From assembly GCF_902506655.1 (NCBI RefSeq), contig NZ_LR734815.1:62001-126000 (forward strand): 64,000 bases of DNA, in the 5' to 3' direction. A program made the position numbers and the translations under genes. Source of the DNA: Marinoscillum sp. 108 (GTDB lineage Bacteria; Bacteroidota; Bacteroidia; Cytophagales; Cyclobacteriaceae). Positions 1 to 10,600 of this stretch are shown here, one piece after another; the stretch's first letter is position 1, and each line of letters starts with the position of its first letter. The notes under the pieces were generated by a model that was not told the DNA's origin, did not search any database, and worked only from the letters and a program-made list of their open reading frames with translations.

Positions 1-604
1 TAAGCACCTGAATAGATGCGATATCAGCTGGATTAATTTCGTGCATTCCAGCTTTGGAGGGCACTCCGTCTATGATATATAAGGGATCATTGTTGTTGAG
101 TGTGCCATTCCCCCTAATTCTAACAGTAGCTCCTGAACCAGGCGAACCATCAGACGTAATAGAGACGCCTGGCACTCGCCCTTGTATATTTTTCATGATA
201 TTTCCCGGTGGGAGGTCCTTCACTTCCTCGAGATCAACCACTGCCACGGATCCGGTCAGATCCTTCCTCCTTTCACTGGTATAGCCCACGACCACCACTT
301 CCTCCAGGGCTGTCACATCAAACCCAAGCGTCAGATTAATGACGGAGCGATCGCCTACCTTCACCTCCTTTGGCTCATAGCCAATAAATGAAACCACTAA
401 TATATCGGCTTCAGAGGCCTCCAATTGAAAGGTACCATTGACATCCGTAATCGTTCCGCTGGAGGTTCCTTTTATCTGCACTGATGCCCCAGGCAAACCC
501 TCTCCGGTTTCCTCATCGGTGATGGTACCCGATATTATCTTCTGTTGGGCACTAGCCAGCATACCCGTCAGTAATAATAAAAATGTCAAAATCTTCTTCA
601 TCAT
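1..604 (-). CDS. SusC-like TonB-dependent receptor, N-terminal part (runs off the window)
   Basis: About 201 codons of a SusC/RagA outer-membrane receptor that imports oligosaccharides with TonB energy. The reading frame starts MMKKILTF, has a signal peptide ending near ASAQQ, then a CarboxypepD-regulatory-like domain (GTITDEETGEGLPGASV) and the conserved EEVVVVGYTS TonB-box region. The plug domain follows with VRIRGNGTLNNNDPLYIIDG. The rest lies beyond position 1. The start at 604 (or 601) directly abuts the TAA of the upstream sugar porter (605-607), so the two are co-transcribed. The partner SusD is expected outside the window. Substrate is unknown from this fragment; position after HTCS1 and a sugar porter mirrors the fructan locus at 20883-28312, so a fructan or other fructose-containing glycan is a guess only. 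Confidence 0.93.
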   Translation of the reverse strand, partial: MMKKILTFLLLLTGMLASAQQKIISGTITDEETGEGLPGASVQIKGTSSGTITDVNGTFQLEASEADILVVSFIGYEPKEVKVGDRSVINLTLGFDVTALEEVVVVGYTSERRKDLTGSVAVVDLEEVKDLPPGNIMKNIQGRVPGVSITSDGSPGSGATVRIRGNGTLNNNDPLYIIDGVPSKAGMHEINPADIASIQVL

Positions 605-1978
605 TTAGTTGTTAAGGTTTAATGAATGTTGTGCAGATGACACAGCTACTGTTTCGTCTCCTGCTTCTATTTCTTCAAGTGATTTCCCTTTGGTTTCAGG
701 CATGGCCTTCCAAACAAATAATAATTGGAGTATCATCATTGAAGTGAAAATCAAGAAGGTATTAGATGGTCCTATGTGTTTGGTGATGTATGGGAAGATC
801 AGTGCCACTGCTGCTGCAAGTATCCAATGGGTAAAGCTGCCTAAAGCCTGACCTGCAGCACGCACCTTATTGGGGAATATCTCTGAAATGAATACCCAGA
901 TAACCGCCCCTTGAGAAAAAGCAAAAAAGGCGATATAAATAAAGAAATAGATAGAAATACTCCCGAAATCTCTGATGTAGAACGACCAGGATATTAACCC
1001 CAATGTGATAATAAGGCCGAAAGATCCTACGAGCATGAGAAAACGCCTCCCAAACCGATCAATAAATGCCAGAGCCAGTAACGTAAAGCAGAAGTTAACC
1101 ACCCCAATCCCGATCGTGGAAATCAACGAGCCAGACTTGCCCATTTCGGCCATCTCAAATATTCGAGGAGCGTAGTAAATGATGGCATTGATGCCTGACA
1201 GCTGATTGAAAAACGCAAAACACACGACCAGAAATATTTGGGTCTTATACTTGGTGTTCCATAGCGATTGTCTTTCCTCTTTACCTATGGATGAATTTAA
1301 TATGGAATTGATCTCAGCCTCTACCAGATTGTGGTCGCGAATGGATAGTAATATATCTCGTGCCTCATCCACTTTGCCTTGCTTCACGATTAGCCAACGT
1401 GGACTTTTCGGAACAAAAAGCACCGCAAACAGGAAGATCAGTGCCGGAATCGCTTCTACCCCAAGCATCCATCGCCAGGCCATTTCACCCATATCTGCCA
1501 ACCCGTAGTTAGATAGATAGGCGATCAGTATGCCAAAAACGATATTGAACTGAAAGAGCGCCACCAACTTCCCCCTGGATCTGGCGGGAGCGATCTCTGA
1601 GATATACAGGGGAGCCGTCACCGAGCTCACGCCCACACCTATCCCACCCATAAATCTAAAAAACAAAAAGAGGTTCCAATCAGTCGCTAATGCCGAGCCT
1701 ACCGCCGAAATCCAGTACAGCACGGCAATCCAAAACAATGAATACTTACGACCTAGCCGCTCTGAGGGTATACCACCGAACAACGCACCTATCACAGTAC
1801 CTATTAATGCTATAGAGACTGTAAAGCCATGCTGAATAGCAGTAAGCCCCCATATGCGCTGAACTTCCTGCTCAGCTCCCGATATTACGGCTGTATCAAA
1901 CCCAAAGAGAAATCCGCCCAGAGCAACTACTATAGCATAGGTAAGGATACGCACATCGTTCTTCTCAAAAACTTTCAT
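605..1978 (-). CDS. MFS sugar porter (SP family) of PUL A
   Basis: A 457-residue inner-membrane sugar:proton symporter of the major facilitator sugar-porter family, of the XylE/GLUT-like type, with about 12 hydrophobic segments. Family signatures seen: GFLFGFDTAVISG in the first helix, RLGRK in loop 2-3, PKSPRWL before the central loop, QLSGINAIIYYAP in helix 7, and PETKGKSLEEIE near the C terminus. It lies between the regulator HTCS1 and a susC start, with its stop codon touching the susC ATG. It probably takes the monosaccharide released in the periplasm into the cytoplasm. It is clearly related to, but more diverged than, the porters at 24001-25413 and 43360-44688. Exact sugar cannot be read from sequence; fructose is plausible by context. 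Confidence 0.9.
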   Translation of the reverse strand: MKVFEKNDVRILTYAIVVALGGFLFGFDTAVISGAEQEVQRIWGLTAIQHGFTVSIALIGTVIGALFGGIPSERLGRKYSLFWIAVLYWISAVGSALATDWNLFLFFRFMGGIGVGVSSVTAPLYISEIAPARSRGKLVALFQFNIVFGILIAYLSNYGLADMGEMAWRWMLGVEAIPALIFLFAVLFVPKSPRWLIVKQGKVDEARDILLSIRDHNLVEAEINSILNSSIGKEERQSLWNTKYKTQIFLVVCFAFFNQLSGINAIIYYAPRIFEMAEMGKSGSLISTIGIGVVNFCFTLLALAFIDRFGRRFLMLVGSFGLIITLGLISWSFYIRDFGSISIYFFIYIAFFAFSQGAVIWVFISEIFPNKVRAAGQALGSFTHWILAAAVALIFPYITKHIGPSNTFLIFTSMMILQLLFVWKAMPETKGKSLEEIEAGDETVAVSSAQHSLNLNN

Positions 1979-2136
1979 GCTAGCAAGTTATGAGATGAGT
2001 ATCCTGCCGGTTGTCAGAAATGTTTCAACAAATTACAAATTCGTTAACTCAAATAGATTTCTTTGATAAAAGCTCATTAAAGTGGCTTTTAAGGTGATTT
2101 AAATTACACAAATCACAATTTGACAATTTAGTTTTT

Positions 2137-2165
2137 GTATCAAATTTTAGAATTTGTATCAAAAA
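2137..2165 (-). promoter_or_regulatory. Candidate HTCS operator (direct repeat, 19-bp spacing), PUL A
   Basis: On the minus strand the half-sites TTTTTGATAC and AATTTGATAC start 19 bp apart. The core TTTGATACAAA occurs twice identically (plus-strand 2134-2144 and 2153-2163). The site lies behind the HTCS1 stop and about 160 bp before the sugar-porter start. A matching pair with the same spacing is found at 25556-25584 in PUL B. Spacing of two helical turns fits AraC-type DNA-binding domains. Function is inferred. Confidence 0.5.
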
Positions 2166-2252
2166 CCGCCTCAATCAAGAACGAACTTTGTCATGAATGG
2201 GCTTAGCCACCAACAAGGGGCTAATAGATTCTGTAGAAAAGCGAGTGTATTT

Positions 2253-4994
2253 TTAAGAGTTTGCCCGATTTTGACGGTATTCGCTCGGCGAGATATCAAA
2301 CTTTGATTTGAAAGTAGACGAAAAATAAGATGGAGATGAAAAGCCTACCTCATAGCAAATTTCACCAATACTTTTATCTGTAGTACTTAAGAGGTATTTG
2401 GCCTTTTTCAAACGCACAGTAGTGATATAATCATTCACACTGTAGCCCAGCATAGCTTTCACTTTTCTGTACAGTTGAATCCGAGAAAGCCCCAGAGATT
2501 CGCAAATCACATTTACATCGAGTGATTGATCGGCAATGTTTTGCTCAACCACCGCAGTAAAGTCATTGACAAACTTCTTGTTGAGCTTACCCTCACTCCG
2601 CTGAGACTGATCAGAGGGTATTTCGTGGAGGTAATGCTCACGCAATTTCGCCCTATTGGCCAATGTGGTTTTGATTCGCTCTGACAAAAACCTGAAACTA
2701 AATGGTTTGGTGATGTAATCATCGGCACCCTCTCTTACACCCTCTACCCGCTCCTCCTCAGAGCTACTGGCCGTCATGATGATAAAGGGGATATGAGCTG
2801 TACGAACATCGGATTTCATCTTAGCCAGTATATCACGACCTCCCAGCTTGGGCAGCATCAAATCACTCAGAATCAAATCAGGAATCTGCTCTTTGGCAAG
2901 GGTCACACCAGCCTCCCCATCTTTGGCCCATAGCACCTTGTAGGATTCAGCCAGTTTTCGCTTTAAAAAAGCAGCCAGCTCTTGATTGTCCTCAATAATC
3001 AAAACGGTAAACTCATGATCAGCCATAGATGCCTCCACCCCTTCTTCATAACCAAAACCATCTTCAATCTCATGGTCATTGACCAACTGATCCCCATCAC
3101 TACTCAACTGCTCTTCACTGAAGTGTGAATCTCCCATTTTCAACCTTACTTCGAAAGTAGTCCCAACATCCTTCTGACTCGAAATCTCAATAGTACCATC
3201 ATGCATCGCTATCAATTCTCTCGAAAGTGCAAGCCCTAATCCGGTTCCGTCGGCTCTTGAGTCATCTCCCTGATAGTACCGATCAAATGCCCTGGCCCGC
3301 TGATCCTTACTCATACCCATTCCGGTATCGGTAAGCTGTATGACCACTTCATTTTTTTCAGGCACTGGCAACAATATCACTTTTATGGTGCCTCCCGGAG
3401 GTGTAAACTTGAAAGCGTTTGACAGGAGATTGAAAAACACTTTATCGATCATGGTTTTATCTACCCAGAGATCAATCCGATCTTCCCGACTGTCAAATAT
3501 CAAGGTATAACGACCCTTCTTAGCCAGGTTTCTGAAGGAATCAGTAATCTCCTTTAGAAACCCCACCAACTCCGTCTTTGATGCCCGGACTTTCATCCGT
3601 CCATTTTCGATCTTTTGAAAGTCCATCAGCTGATTGACTAGCCCGGTCAAACGCCTGACATTTCTTTGGGCAAGCTCCAGATCCTTTTTCATAAAACCCG
3701 TGAGGGTGTTGCTGCTGTGGAGTTCATCCAAAGGTCCCTGAATCAGAGTGAGGGGTGTTTTCAATTCGTGAGAGATGTTGGCGAAAAACTGTATTTTGCT
3801 TTGATTGGCTTTGTTCACCTGCTGGGACATCTCCATCACCTCCGCTTTTTGTCTGGACACCTCCTCGTTTCTTTTCTTTAAGCTCTTGTTAATCTCTCTT
3901 CTTTCTCTTAGGAGCTTCAGGGTAAAGGCAAAAGACAAGGCACTGATCACAAATAACACTGCAATGACATACAAAATGTATTGCTGATTCTTATAGACCA
4001 CCCTTTGCTGGTCAATTCTCTCCGCCAGTCGATTAATATCAGACTCATGCGCCAGTATTTTATTGGTCTGCATACGCATGACATGCACATTGGAACTATC
4101 TATAACAGTAGTGACCAACTCGTTATCTTTATCATACGGCCTACCATGTAAAATATCGGAAGCGATCTGAATGGCCACATCTCCACCGGTAGGGTACAGT
4201 AGTGAGGCCTTCAATATGCCTGATGTCACATAATCAATCCCCCCGCCAGGCCCTGAGAGCGCATCCACTCCGATTATCTCCAGTGATCCACCGGGAGATA
4301 ACTCCCGATAGCTCTCATAAGCAGCATAAGCCATGATATCATTATGGGCAAAAGCCAGATCAAATGAATTACCCCCTTTCATAAGTTCAACAAAGCGCTT
4401 TCGGGCAGTCTCCTCTCCACCCCACTCACCTTCTATTTCTGTCACCTCTATTTGAGGAAAGGTTTTTATCTGGTCACGAAACCCATTGTGTCTCTCTATA
4501 AAGGGCGTGGAACCCTTCAATCCCTTGATTTCCAATACTTTTCCTTGCCCATCCAATAGGCTGGCAATGTAGGTCGCTGCTATTTTACCAATCTTATAAT
4601 TATTAGCTCCTACATAAGCAGTATAAAAATTTGAATTGGTCTTTCGATCGATCAATATAACAGGGATTCCGCTCCTGTACGCCTGGTCAACGCTGCGGGT
4701 CACGGGCTCTGCTTCATTGGGAGAGATAATGAGCAAATCCACACCCATTTCCACAAGTTCATTAATGTGCTTGTTTTGAGCATCATTGTCTCCCTGAGCA
4801 TCCTTGATCACCAATTGCATGTCTCCATGAAACGAAAGCTCTCTTTGCATTTCAGATTGCATAGTCTTTCTCCAACTATCAAACGAGGTACATTGGGAAA
4901 AGCCAACGAGATATTTTTTATCCGTGATCTGTGGCTTGCATGCCCACAAAAGCGCTGAAAGCAAAAAGACTATCGTCTGAAAAGAATACTTCAA
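2253..4994 (-). CDS. Hybrid two-component system regulator HTCS1 (periplasmic-binding-protein sensor)
   Basis: A 913-residue one-protein signalling system. Residues 1-19 form a signal/lipobox-like start (LLWAC). Residues 28-310 are a type I periplasmic sugar-binding domain of the LacI/RbsB kind. One membrane helix follows at about 340-360, then HisKA with phospho-His 409 (NISHELKTP), HATPase_c with N-box near 522 and DTGMGM near 556, a receiver with acceptor Asp 711 (LILSDLMLP), and an AraC-type double HTH at about 810-910. This is the layout of BT1754, the fructose sensor of B. thetaiotaomicron, so a free monosaccharide, possibly fructose, is the likely ligand. It is transcribed toward the porter-susC genes and probably controls them. 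HTCS2 (25595-28312) is a close paralogue. Ligand identity is inference. Confidence 0.93.
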   Translation of the reverse strand: MKYSFQTIVFLLSALLWACKPQITDKKYLVGFSQCTSFDSWRKTMQSEMQRELSFHGDMQLVIKDAQGDNDAQNKHINELVEMGVDLLIISPNEAEPVTRSVDQAYRSGIPVILIDRKTNSNFYTAYVGANNYKIGKIAATYIASLLDGQGKVLEIKGLKGSTPFIERHNGFRDQIKTFPQIEVTEIEGEWGGEETARKRFVELMKGGNSFDLAFAHNDIMAYAAYESYRELSPGGSLEIIGVDALSGPGGGIDYVTSGILKASLLYPTGGDVAIQIASDILHGRPYDKDNELVTTVIDSSNVHVMRMQTNKILAHESDINRLAERIDQQRVVYKNQQYILYVIAVLFVISALSFAFTLKLLRERREINKSLKKRNEEVSRQKAEVMEMSQQVNKANQSKIQFFANISHELKTPLTLIQGPLDELHSSNTLTGFMKKDLELAQRNVRRLTGLVNQLMDFQKIENGRMKVRASKTELVGFLKEITDSFRNLAKKGRYTLIFDSREDRIDLWVDKTMIDKVFFNLLSNAFKFTPPGGTIKVILLPVPEKNEVVIQLTDTGMGMSKDQRARAFDRYYQGDDSRADGTGLGLALSRELIAMHDGTIEISSQKDVGTTFEVRLKMGDSHFSEEQLSSDGDQLVNDHEIEDGFGYEEGVEASMADHEFTVLIIEDNQELAAFLKRKLAESYKVLWAKDGEAGVTLAKEQIPDLILSDLMLPKLGGRDILAKMKSDVRTAHIPFIIMTASSSEEERVEGVREGADDYITKPFSFRFLSERIKTTLANRAKLREHYLHEIPSDQSQRSEGKLNKKFVNDFTAVVEQNIADQSLDVNVICESLGLSRIQLYRKVKAMLGYSVNDYITTVRLKKAKYLLSTTDKSIGEICYEVGFSSPSYFSSTFKSKFDISPSEYRQNRANS

Positions 4995-5159
4995 GTATTT
5001 GAATAGTTAAGGCGTCACAAAGATGCTATTTATGGGGCATCCCATTTTGAAAAAACATTAAAAATATCATTTTTTCAGAATCATCAAACAGGATCACCCA
5101 ATATACCACTTTAGTGAATTCACATAGATATCGGTGAACACCGAGTCAAATGCCTATCC

Positions 5160-6059
5160 TCAACCCGCACTCAATATCTCAATTTTTCGCCTGAATTTCT
5201 CCGGATAGATCGGAATAGCACCGCTTTCGGATACCACAAAGCCACCAACCATGTTGCCAATGCGCGCTGATTTTCTCGCATCACGGGTACGGAGGTAGGT
5301 ATTGAGAAAGGCCGCACAAAATGCATCTCCTGCACCCACACTATCCTTCACAAGCATCATTTTAGCACTTACCTTGTAGTGCTCGCTACGGGTGCGGATC
5401 ACACAACCCTGCCCCCCACCAGTGATAATCAGCAAATCGATGTTTGGATAATCCGCAAGAAGCCGAACCGTGAAATCGTCCTGACTCATCTCCGCCTCAT
5501 AGAGCAATGAGCTCAACACCCTCACCTCTTCATCATTCATCTTGGCTATCGTACAGTAGCCAAATGAAGACTCAATCACCTCTTTGGTATAGGCATCCCT
5601 GCGCAAATTCACATCATAAAATATAGTGTTGAACGATCCTCTGGCCATGATGAAATCCATCGCTGCTTTGGATACGGGGTGTCGCTGGGCGAGCGTACCG
5701 AAGTAAAACGCCCCATATTCGTTCAGTTTGGCTGTATCTATACCGGACTGCTCGATGTAGTCATAGGCGACATCATTTCTGATGCGGTAGGTGGGCTGAC
5801 CCTCCTCTAAAAACACCATCACCCGCCCAGTGAGGTGGCTATTTCGCTGCACAAAATCCTGACCCACGCCGAGTTTGATCATCTCCTCCACGGCCTGATC
5901 ACCAAGTTTATCTGTACCAACAGCCGTGACAATAGACGCCTCTCGACCACACTGCACCATGTGTGCTGCGAAATTGACCGGCGCTCCGCCAAAATGTTTA
6001 TATCCTTCTATGAAATCCCATAATACTTCCCCAAAGGCCAATACTTTCGTGTTTTCCAT
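5160..6059 (-). CDS. PfkB-family carbohydrate kinase, probable fructokinase
   Basis: A 299-residue cytoplasmic ribokinase/PfkB-family kinase. The N-terminal GG motif region reads HFGGAPVNFAAH, and the C-terminal ATP-binding signature is DSVGAGDAFCAAF, with the Asp of GAGD as catalytic base. Length is normal for a fructokinase. It is the last gene of the fructan locus, 13 bp after a GH32 gene, which makes fructose the best-supported substrate: fructose entering through the locus's MFS porter would be phosphorylated to fructose 6-phosphate. B. thetaiotaomicron has a fructokinase (BT1757) at the same end of its levan locus. A small inverted repeat (CGGTG-AA-CACCG, 5132-5143) lies just downstream without a T tract. 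Other PfkB sugars cannot be excluded. Confidence 0.9.
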   Translation of the reverse strand: MENTKVLAFGEVLWDFIEGYKHFGGAPVNFAAHMVQCGREASIVTAVGTDKLGDQAVEEMIKLGVGQDFVQRNSHLTGRVMVFLEEGQPTYRIRNDVAYDYIEQSGIDTAKLNEYGAFYFGTLAQRHPVSKAAMDFIMARGSFNTIFYDVNLRRDAYTKEVIESSFGYCTIAKMNDEEVRVLSSLLYEAEMSQDDFTVRLLADYPNIDLLIITGGGQGCVIRTRSEHYKVSAKMMLVKDSVGAGDAFCAAFLNTYLRTRDARKSARIGNMVGGFVVSESGAIPIYPEKFRRKIEILSAG

Positions 6060-6072
6060 TTGCTTATAAATT

Positions 6073-7560
6073 TTAGAGTTCTACCAGATCAGATTTTAAA
6101 GAAGACATTTTCACGTCCAATCCTTCCGTAAATGAAATGGACGTATATACCTCATTGGGAAACATCAGATCTGTCATCACCACCAGTCCGTCATTTACAA
6201 AGACCTCTATGGAAGATTTATCCATAAAAATCTGAAGCTTTTCTATCTCTACATCCGGCAAAGGTGCTTTATGAACAGACGCAAATAAATCATTAAAATC
6301 AGAGAGGCCCGATGATGTTCTATCAATGAGCAATTCATCTTTAGACAGAGAAATAGTGAGCTTTTCAGCAATGTTATTTTCGAAGATCAACTCCAATCCC
6401 GACTCAGGAATATTGGACAGTTCCAACTTGTAGGCCGCAGATTCGAGCTGACCACCCGAATCAATAGAACTTGATGTCTCAAAGTGCTCGCCGAGTTCTT
6501 CTACTGGCACCGACTGCAAAACGGGCTGATCATTGATCGTGAGCAGCTTCAGTTCTCGTGGTAGGGTCATAGCGCTTCTCCAGTTATCGGTAGGCACCGC
6601 TACAGCGTACTGCCAGTTACTCATCCACCCCAAAAACAACCTACGCCCATCTGACTCAGGCACATCAGACCAGGTAACTCCGGCGTAGTTGTCCGCTCCA
6701 TAATCTACCCATCGGATAGTAGAATCACCAGGTGTAAATACAGATCCATCAAAATCGCCCACAAAATACTGGGTAGCCGAACCTCCCTGTGGCCCTCCCG
6801 GATTGATGCTCACCAGCATCACCCATTTTTCAGTTTCGTTTTCGTCCGTCAAAGGAAAAAGGTCTGGGCACTCCCATACGCCTCCATGGGCCCCAATAGA
6901 CTGACCAAATTCACTTTCCAACTTCCATTCTTTTAGGTCTGGAGAAGAATAAATATTCACATGATCTTTCACTGCCAAGATCATCGTCCATTGCTGGAAC
7001 TCTTCATTCCATGATACTTTTGGGTCTCTGAAATCTATGATCCCCGGATTCTCCAAAACAGGGTTTTGTTGATATTTGGTCCAACTTCTTCCCCTATCCA
7101 GGCTATATGCGATTCCCTGGGTTTGAAAATCAATTCTTCGGGCATCGGCTCCAACCGGATCATGATAGGTATAGATAGCTACCATTGGTGGGTTGTCCCT
7201 GGTTCCAAAACCTGAGGTGTTTTGCCAATCGATGACCGCACTACCGCTAAAAATATAACCCAGAGAGTCTGGATATAATGCAATAGGCAGATGCTCCCAG
7301 TTGATCATATCCTCAGAGACGGCATGCCCCCAATGCATAGGCCCCCAAACATTGCTGTCGGGAAAATGCTGATAAAAGAGGTGATACTCTCCTTCAAAAT
7401 AGACCATTCCATTTGGATCATTCATCCATTGAGCAGGTGGTGTGAAATGATAAGCCGGTCGGTATTCCTCTCCTCCGCTTAGTTTGATCGGCTCCTTCTG
7501 CTGAACAGTAGAAGCACAACCGTAAAAAATGATCGCAAATAGAATGGTGCTATATTTCAT
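6073..7560 (-). CDS. GH32 exo-fructanase lipoprotein (canonical catalytic triad)
   Basis: A 495-residue GH32 enzyme that would hydrolyse beta-fructosidic bonds of levan, inulin or sucrose. The start has a lipobox-like FYGC (Cys 15), so it is predicted to be lipid-anchored in the periplasm or at the surface. The complete family triad is visible: nucleophile Asp 48 in WMNDPNG, transition-state stabiliser Asp 179 in DFRDP, and acid/base Glu 230 in WECPDLF. A beta-sandwich follows from about 350, ending with the typical FMDKSSIEVFVNDG motif. It is preceded by an unusual nested inverted repeat (7597-7651) and followed 13 bp later by the fructokinase. Among the four GH32 proteins of the locus it is the smallest and most classical. 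Exo-acting on small fructans is inferred. Confidence 0.93.
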   Translation of the reverse strand: MKYSTILFAIIFYGCASTVQQKEPIKLSGGEEYRPAYHFTPPAQWMNDPNGMVYFEGEYHLFYQHFPDSNVWGPMHWGHAVSEDMINWEHLPIALYPDSLGYIFSGSAVIDWQNTSGFGTRDNPPMVAIYTYHDPVGADARRIDFQTQGIAYSLDRGRSWTKYQQNPVLENPGIIDFRDPKVSWNEEFQQWTMILAVKDHVNIYSSPDLKEWKLESEFGQSIGAHGGVWECPDLFPLTDENETEKWVMLVSINPGGPQGGSATQYFVGDFDGSVFTPGDSTIRWVDYGADNYAGVTWSDVPESDGRRLFLGWMSNWQYAVAVPTDNWRSAMTLPRELKLLTINDQPVLQSVPVEELGEHFETSSSIDSGGQLESAAYKLELSNIPESGLELIFENNIAEKLTISLSKDELLIDRTSSGLSDFNDLFASVHKAPLPDVEIEKLQIFMDKSSIEVFVNDGLVVMTDLMFPNEVYTSISFTEGLDVKMSSLKSDLVEL

Positions 7561-7596
7561 GTGTATAAGTTTATTTTAATGGGTCACATGAAATTC

Positions 7597-7651
7597 GCAT
7601 AGACTTTATTCAACCCGCGGGTTGCCGCCGCCTGATGTCTAAAGTCTATGC
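7597..7651 (-). repeat. Nested inverted repeat between two GH32 genes
   Basis: Perfect 12-bp arms GCATAGACTTTA (7597-7608) and TAAAGTCTATGC (7640-7651) enclose 31 bp that themselves contain the perfect palindrome AACCCGCGGGTT (7612-7623). There is no T tract after it, so it is not a classical terminator. As RNA it would form a strong stem between the T9SS GH32 and the GH32 lipoprotein. It may block 3' exonucleases, be a processing site, or be a remnant of a small mobile repeat. Confidence 0.75.
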
Positions 7652-7665
7652 TCCTTTCAAATAGT

Positions 7666-10600
7666 TTATCGTTTAATTATTCTAAAAACATGCTTTTGAC
7701 TGTCCGTAGTTACCATCACCAGATACATTCCCGGATTCAGTGCCCGAACATCCAGTGTTGAGCCCGTCAGCGTTTGATTTCTGACTTCTCTACCATCCAT
7801 AGACAGAATGCTCAACTCATATACCGACTCCTTAGGTAAATCCAAATGCAACTCATCAGTCACAGGGTTTGGATATACCCTCAAGACAATCGTTTCCTCC
7901 ACCTTTTCGAGCTCTTCGGTAATTCGCGCTGTTGCGTTTCCTACAGTAGGGATGATCAGGTTATCGAGGTTGATATGCCCCCATCCACCGGTAGCATTGT
8001 CTACCAACTTCAGATAGCACTCGGTGCCCACAAATGCGGAAGCATCAAATTGCTTCTGTATGTAATCCTCACTGTCGTTGTTGTCACCAGTGGCTTTCAT
8101 CAGTACGGCACCATCTGACTTACGAACAAGTGCCAGATAGACGGTGTTAAAATCAAATCCTCCACCGATCAAAAAAGTAATGATTCCATTCCCACCCAGT
8201 GTAAAATCGGCGGTTTGAAGGGTGCCTGTATCGGCATCACTTCCAGACTGCACGGACCACAAGTGATAAGTACCCTGTGGATTGAATGGGCCTCCCCATC
8301 CCCAGTTCACTGCATTGGTAGCATCGGCTGAGACGAATGCATTTCCTGTGGAGGTCCAGCCAGAAAGGTTGCCCGACTCAAAGTCATAAACCAGATATTG
8401 CTGCGCCTCTACAGTGACACTTGTCTGATCAGAGAAAGCTCCTTCGTTGGTGGTGACCGTGATCGTAGCACTCCCCGAAGCTATTGCTGTAACCGTACCA
8501 TTTGCGTCTACTGTGGCCACATTGGTATTGGACGAACTCCAACTTACTCCCTGATTGGAAGCTCCTACTGGCAGTACGGTAGCTGTAAAAGTGGTACTGT
8601 GGCCCTCTGTCAAAATCACAGAAGCCTGGTCAAGATCGACCCCAGTCACAGACACGCTGGCTACCGGAATCCTTACATTGTCCAGGTTAATATGCCCCCA
8701 TCCGCCGGTGGAATTGTCCACTAGTTTGAGGTAACATTCTGTACCCACATAGTCTACAGCATTAAACTGCCTTGTGGCATAGGCTTCACTGTCATTATTA
8801 TCTCCGGTGACTTTCATCAGTACAGCACCGTCAGATTTGCGAACTAGCGCCAGATAGAGGGTATTGAGGTCAAATCCTCCACCGATCATAAAGGTGATCA
8901 CGCCATTTCCATCCAATATAAAATCCTGAGACTGCATGGTACCAGTATCTGCATCACCACCTGACTTGACAGACCACAAATGATAGCTGCCCTGCTGATT
9001 GAAAGGGCCACCCCATCCCCAATTGACATCAGTGGTTACATCAGCTGAGACAAAAGCGCTACCAGTAGTCGTCCATCCGCTGAGGTTTCCAGACTCAAAA
9101 TCATAAACCAGGTAATCCTGGGCCACCACAGTTGCCGTAGCCTGTGCGGTAAACCCACCATCTATAGTAGTCGCTGTTATTGTGGCCGTTCCGGCTGACA
9201 CTCCGGTAACTACTCCATCATTGACGGTGGCCACATTGATATTTGATGAACTCCAGCATATGTCTTTGTTGGTAGAATTCGCAGGTGTCACTGTTGCTAC
9301 CAGACTCTTTGAGGCCCCGGCGGTGAGTGTAAGCGAGCTGGCATTTAATGACACTCCTGTAGCTGGCACATTATTATTGCCAATAGGCACCACCAGGTTA
9401 TCCAAGTTGATGTGTCCCCATCCACCTGTAGAATTATCCACAAGTCTGACATAACACTCTACCCCAATGTAAGCCGAAGCATCGAATTGTTTGGAGACAT
9501 AATTCTCACTGTCGTTATCATCTCCGGTCGCTTTCATCAACTCCACTCCATCAGACTTCCTGACCAGGGCGAGGTAGACAGTATTGATATCAAAACCACC
9601 CCCTATCATGAAAGCGATAATACCGTCTCCACCAATCACAAAATCCTGAGACCTCAACGACCCGGTCTCTGTATCGCTCCCAGAGCTGACTCCCCAAAGA
9701 TGATAGCTACCTTGTGGTGTAAATGGGCCTCCCCAGCCCCAGTTTGCTGCCGTGGTAACGTCCGCATTGACAAATGCTGTACCAGATATGGTCCACCCAG
9801 TAAGGTCACCACTTTCAAAGTCATAGATTAGAAACTCCTGATTAGACACCGTCACGGTGGCCTGCTCTGTGAATCCGCCATCGGCAGTAGTCACCGTCAC
9901 TACCGCCTGACCAGTGGCCACAGCAGTGACCAAACCTGCACTGCTCACAGTAGCTACCCCCGTGTTGCTTGAAGACCATGTCACCGATTGATTGGCTGCA
10001 TTGGAAGGACTTACCGTAGCCTCCAAAGCGAAGGTTGCCTGTGGTGCCAAAGTCAAAGCGGTTTGATTAAGCGAAACGCCCGTAGCAGCTATCGGTGTTC
10101 CGGACTGAATAGGAATCCGTACATCATCAAGGTTCAAATGCCCAAATCCTCCGGTAGAATTGTCCACCGCTTTGAGGTAGCAGACTGTACCCAGTGCGGC
10201 AGATCCATCAATGATCACTTTGGAATAGGTCTCATGGTTATTGGCTGTCACTTTCGCAAGTAGCGCATCATCAGAGGCACGATAAAGACCCACAAAAAGG
10301 TTGTTGATGTCATTTCCTCCTCCTATCAAAAGTTCGATTTGGCCATGGGATCCCAATGTGAAATTGCTTGTAGTAAGAGATCCTACCTGTCCATCTCCTC
10401 CATCTTTAAAACCATGCAAGTGATAGGTACCCTGATGCTGGAATAGGCCTCCCCACCAGGCAATGTCACTCGTGACATCTGCAGTGGCGAAAGCTGCACC
10501 TGATACAGTCCAGCCTGAAAGATTACCACTCTCAAAATCATACACCAGATAAGTTGGTGCATCTGAAACAGTCACTTCGCATGTAGCACTGTGACCATTT

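Noticed and set aside
5129..5145. CGGTG-AA-CACCG as terminator of the fructokinase gene
   Set aside because: The stem is only five base pairs with a two-base loop and no T tract follows.
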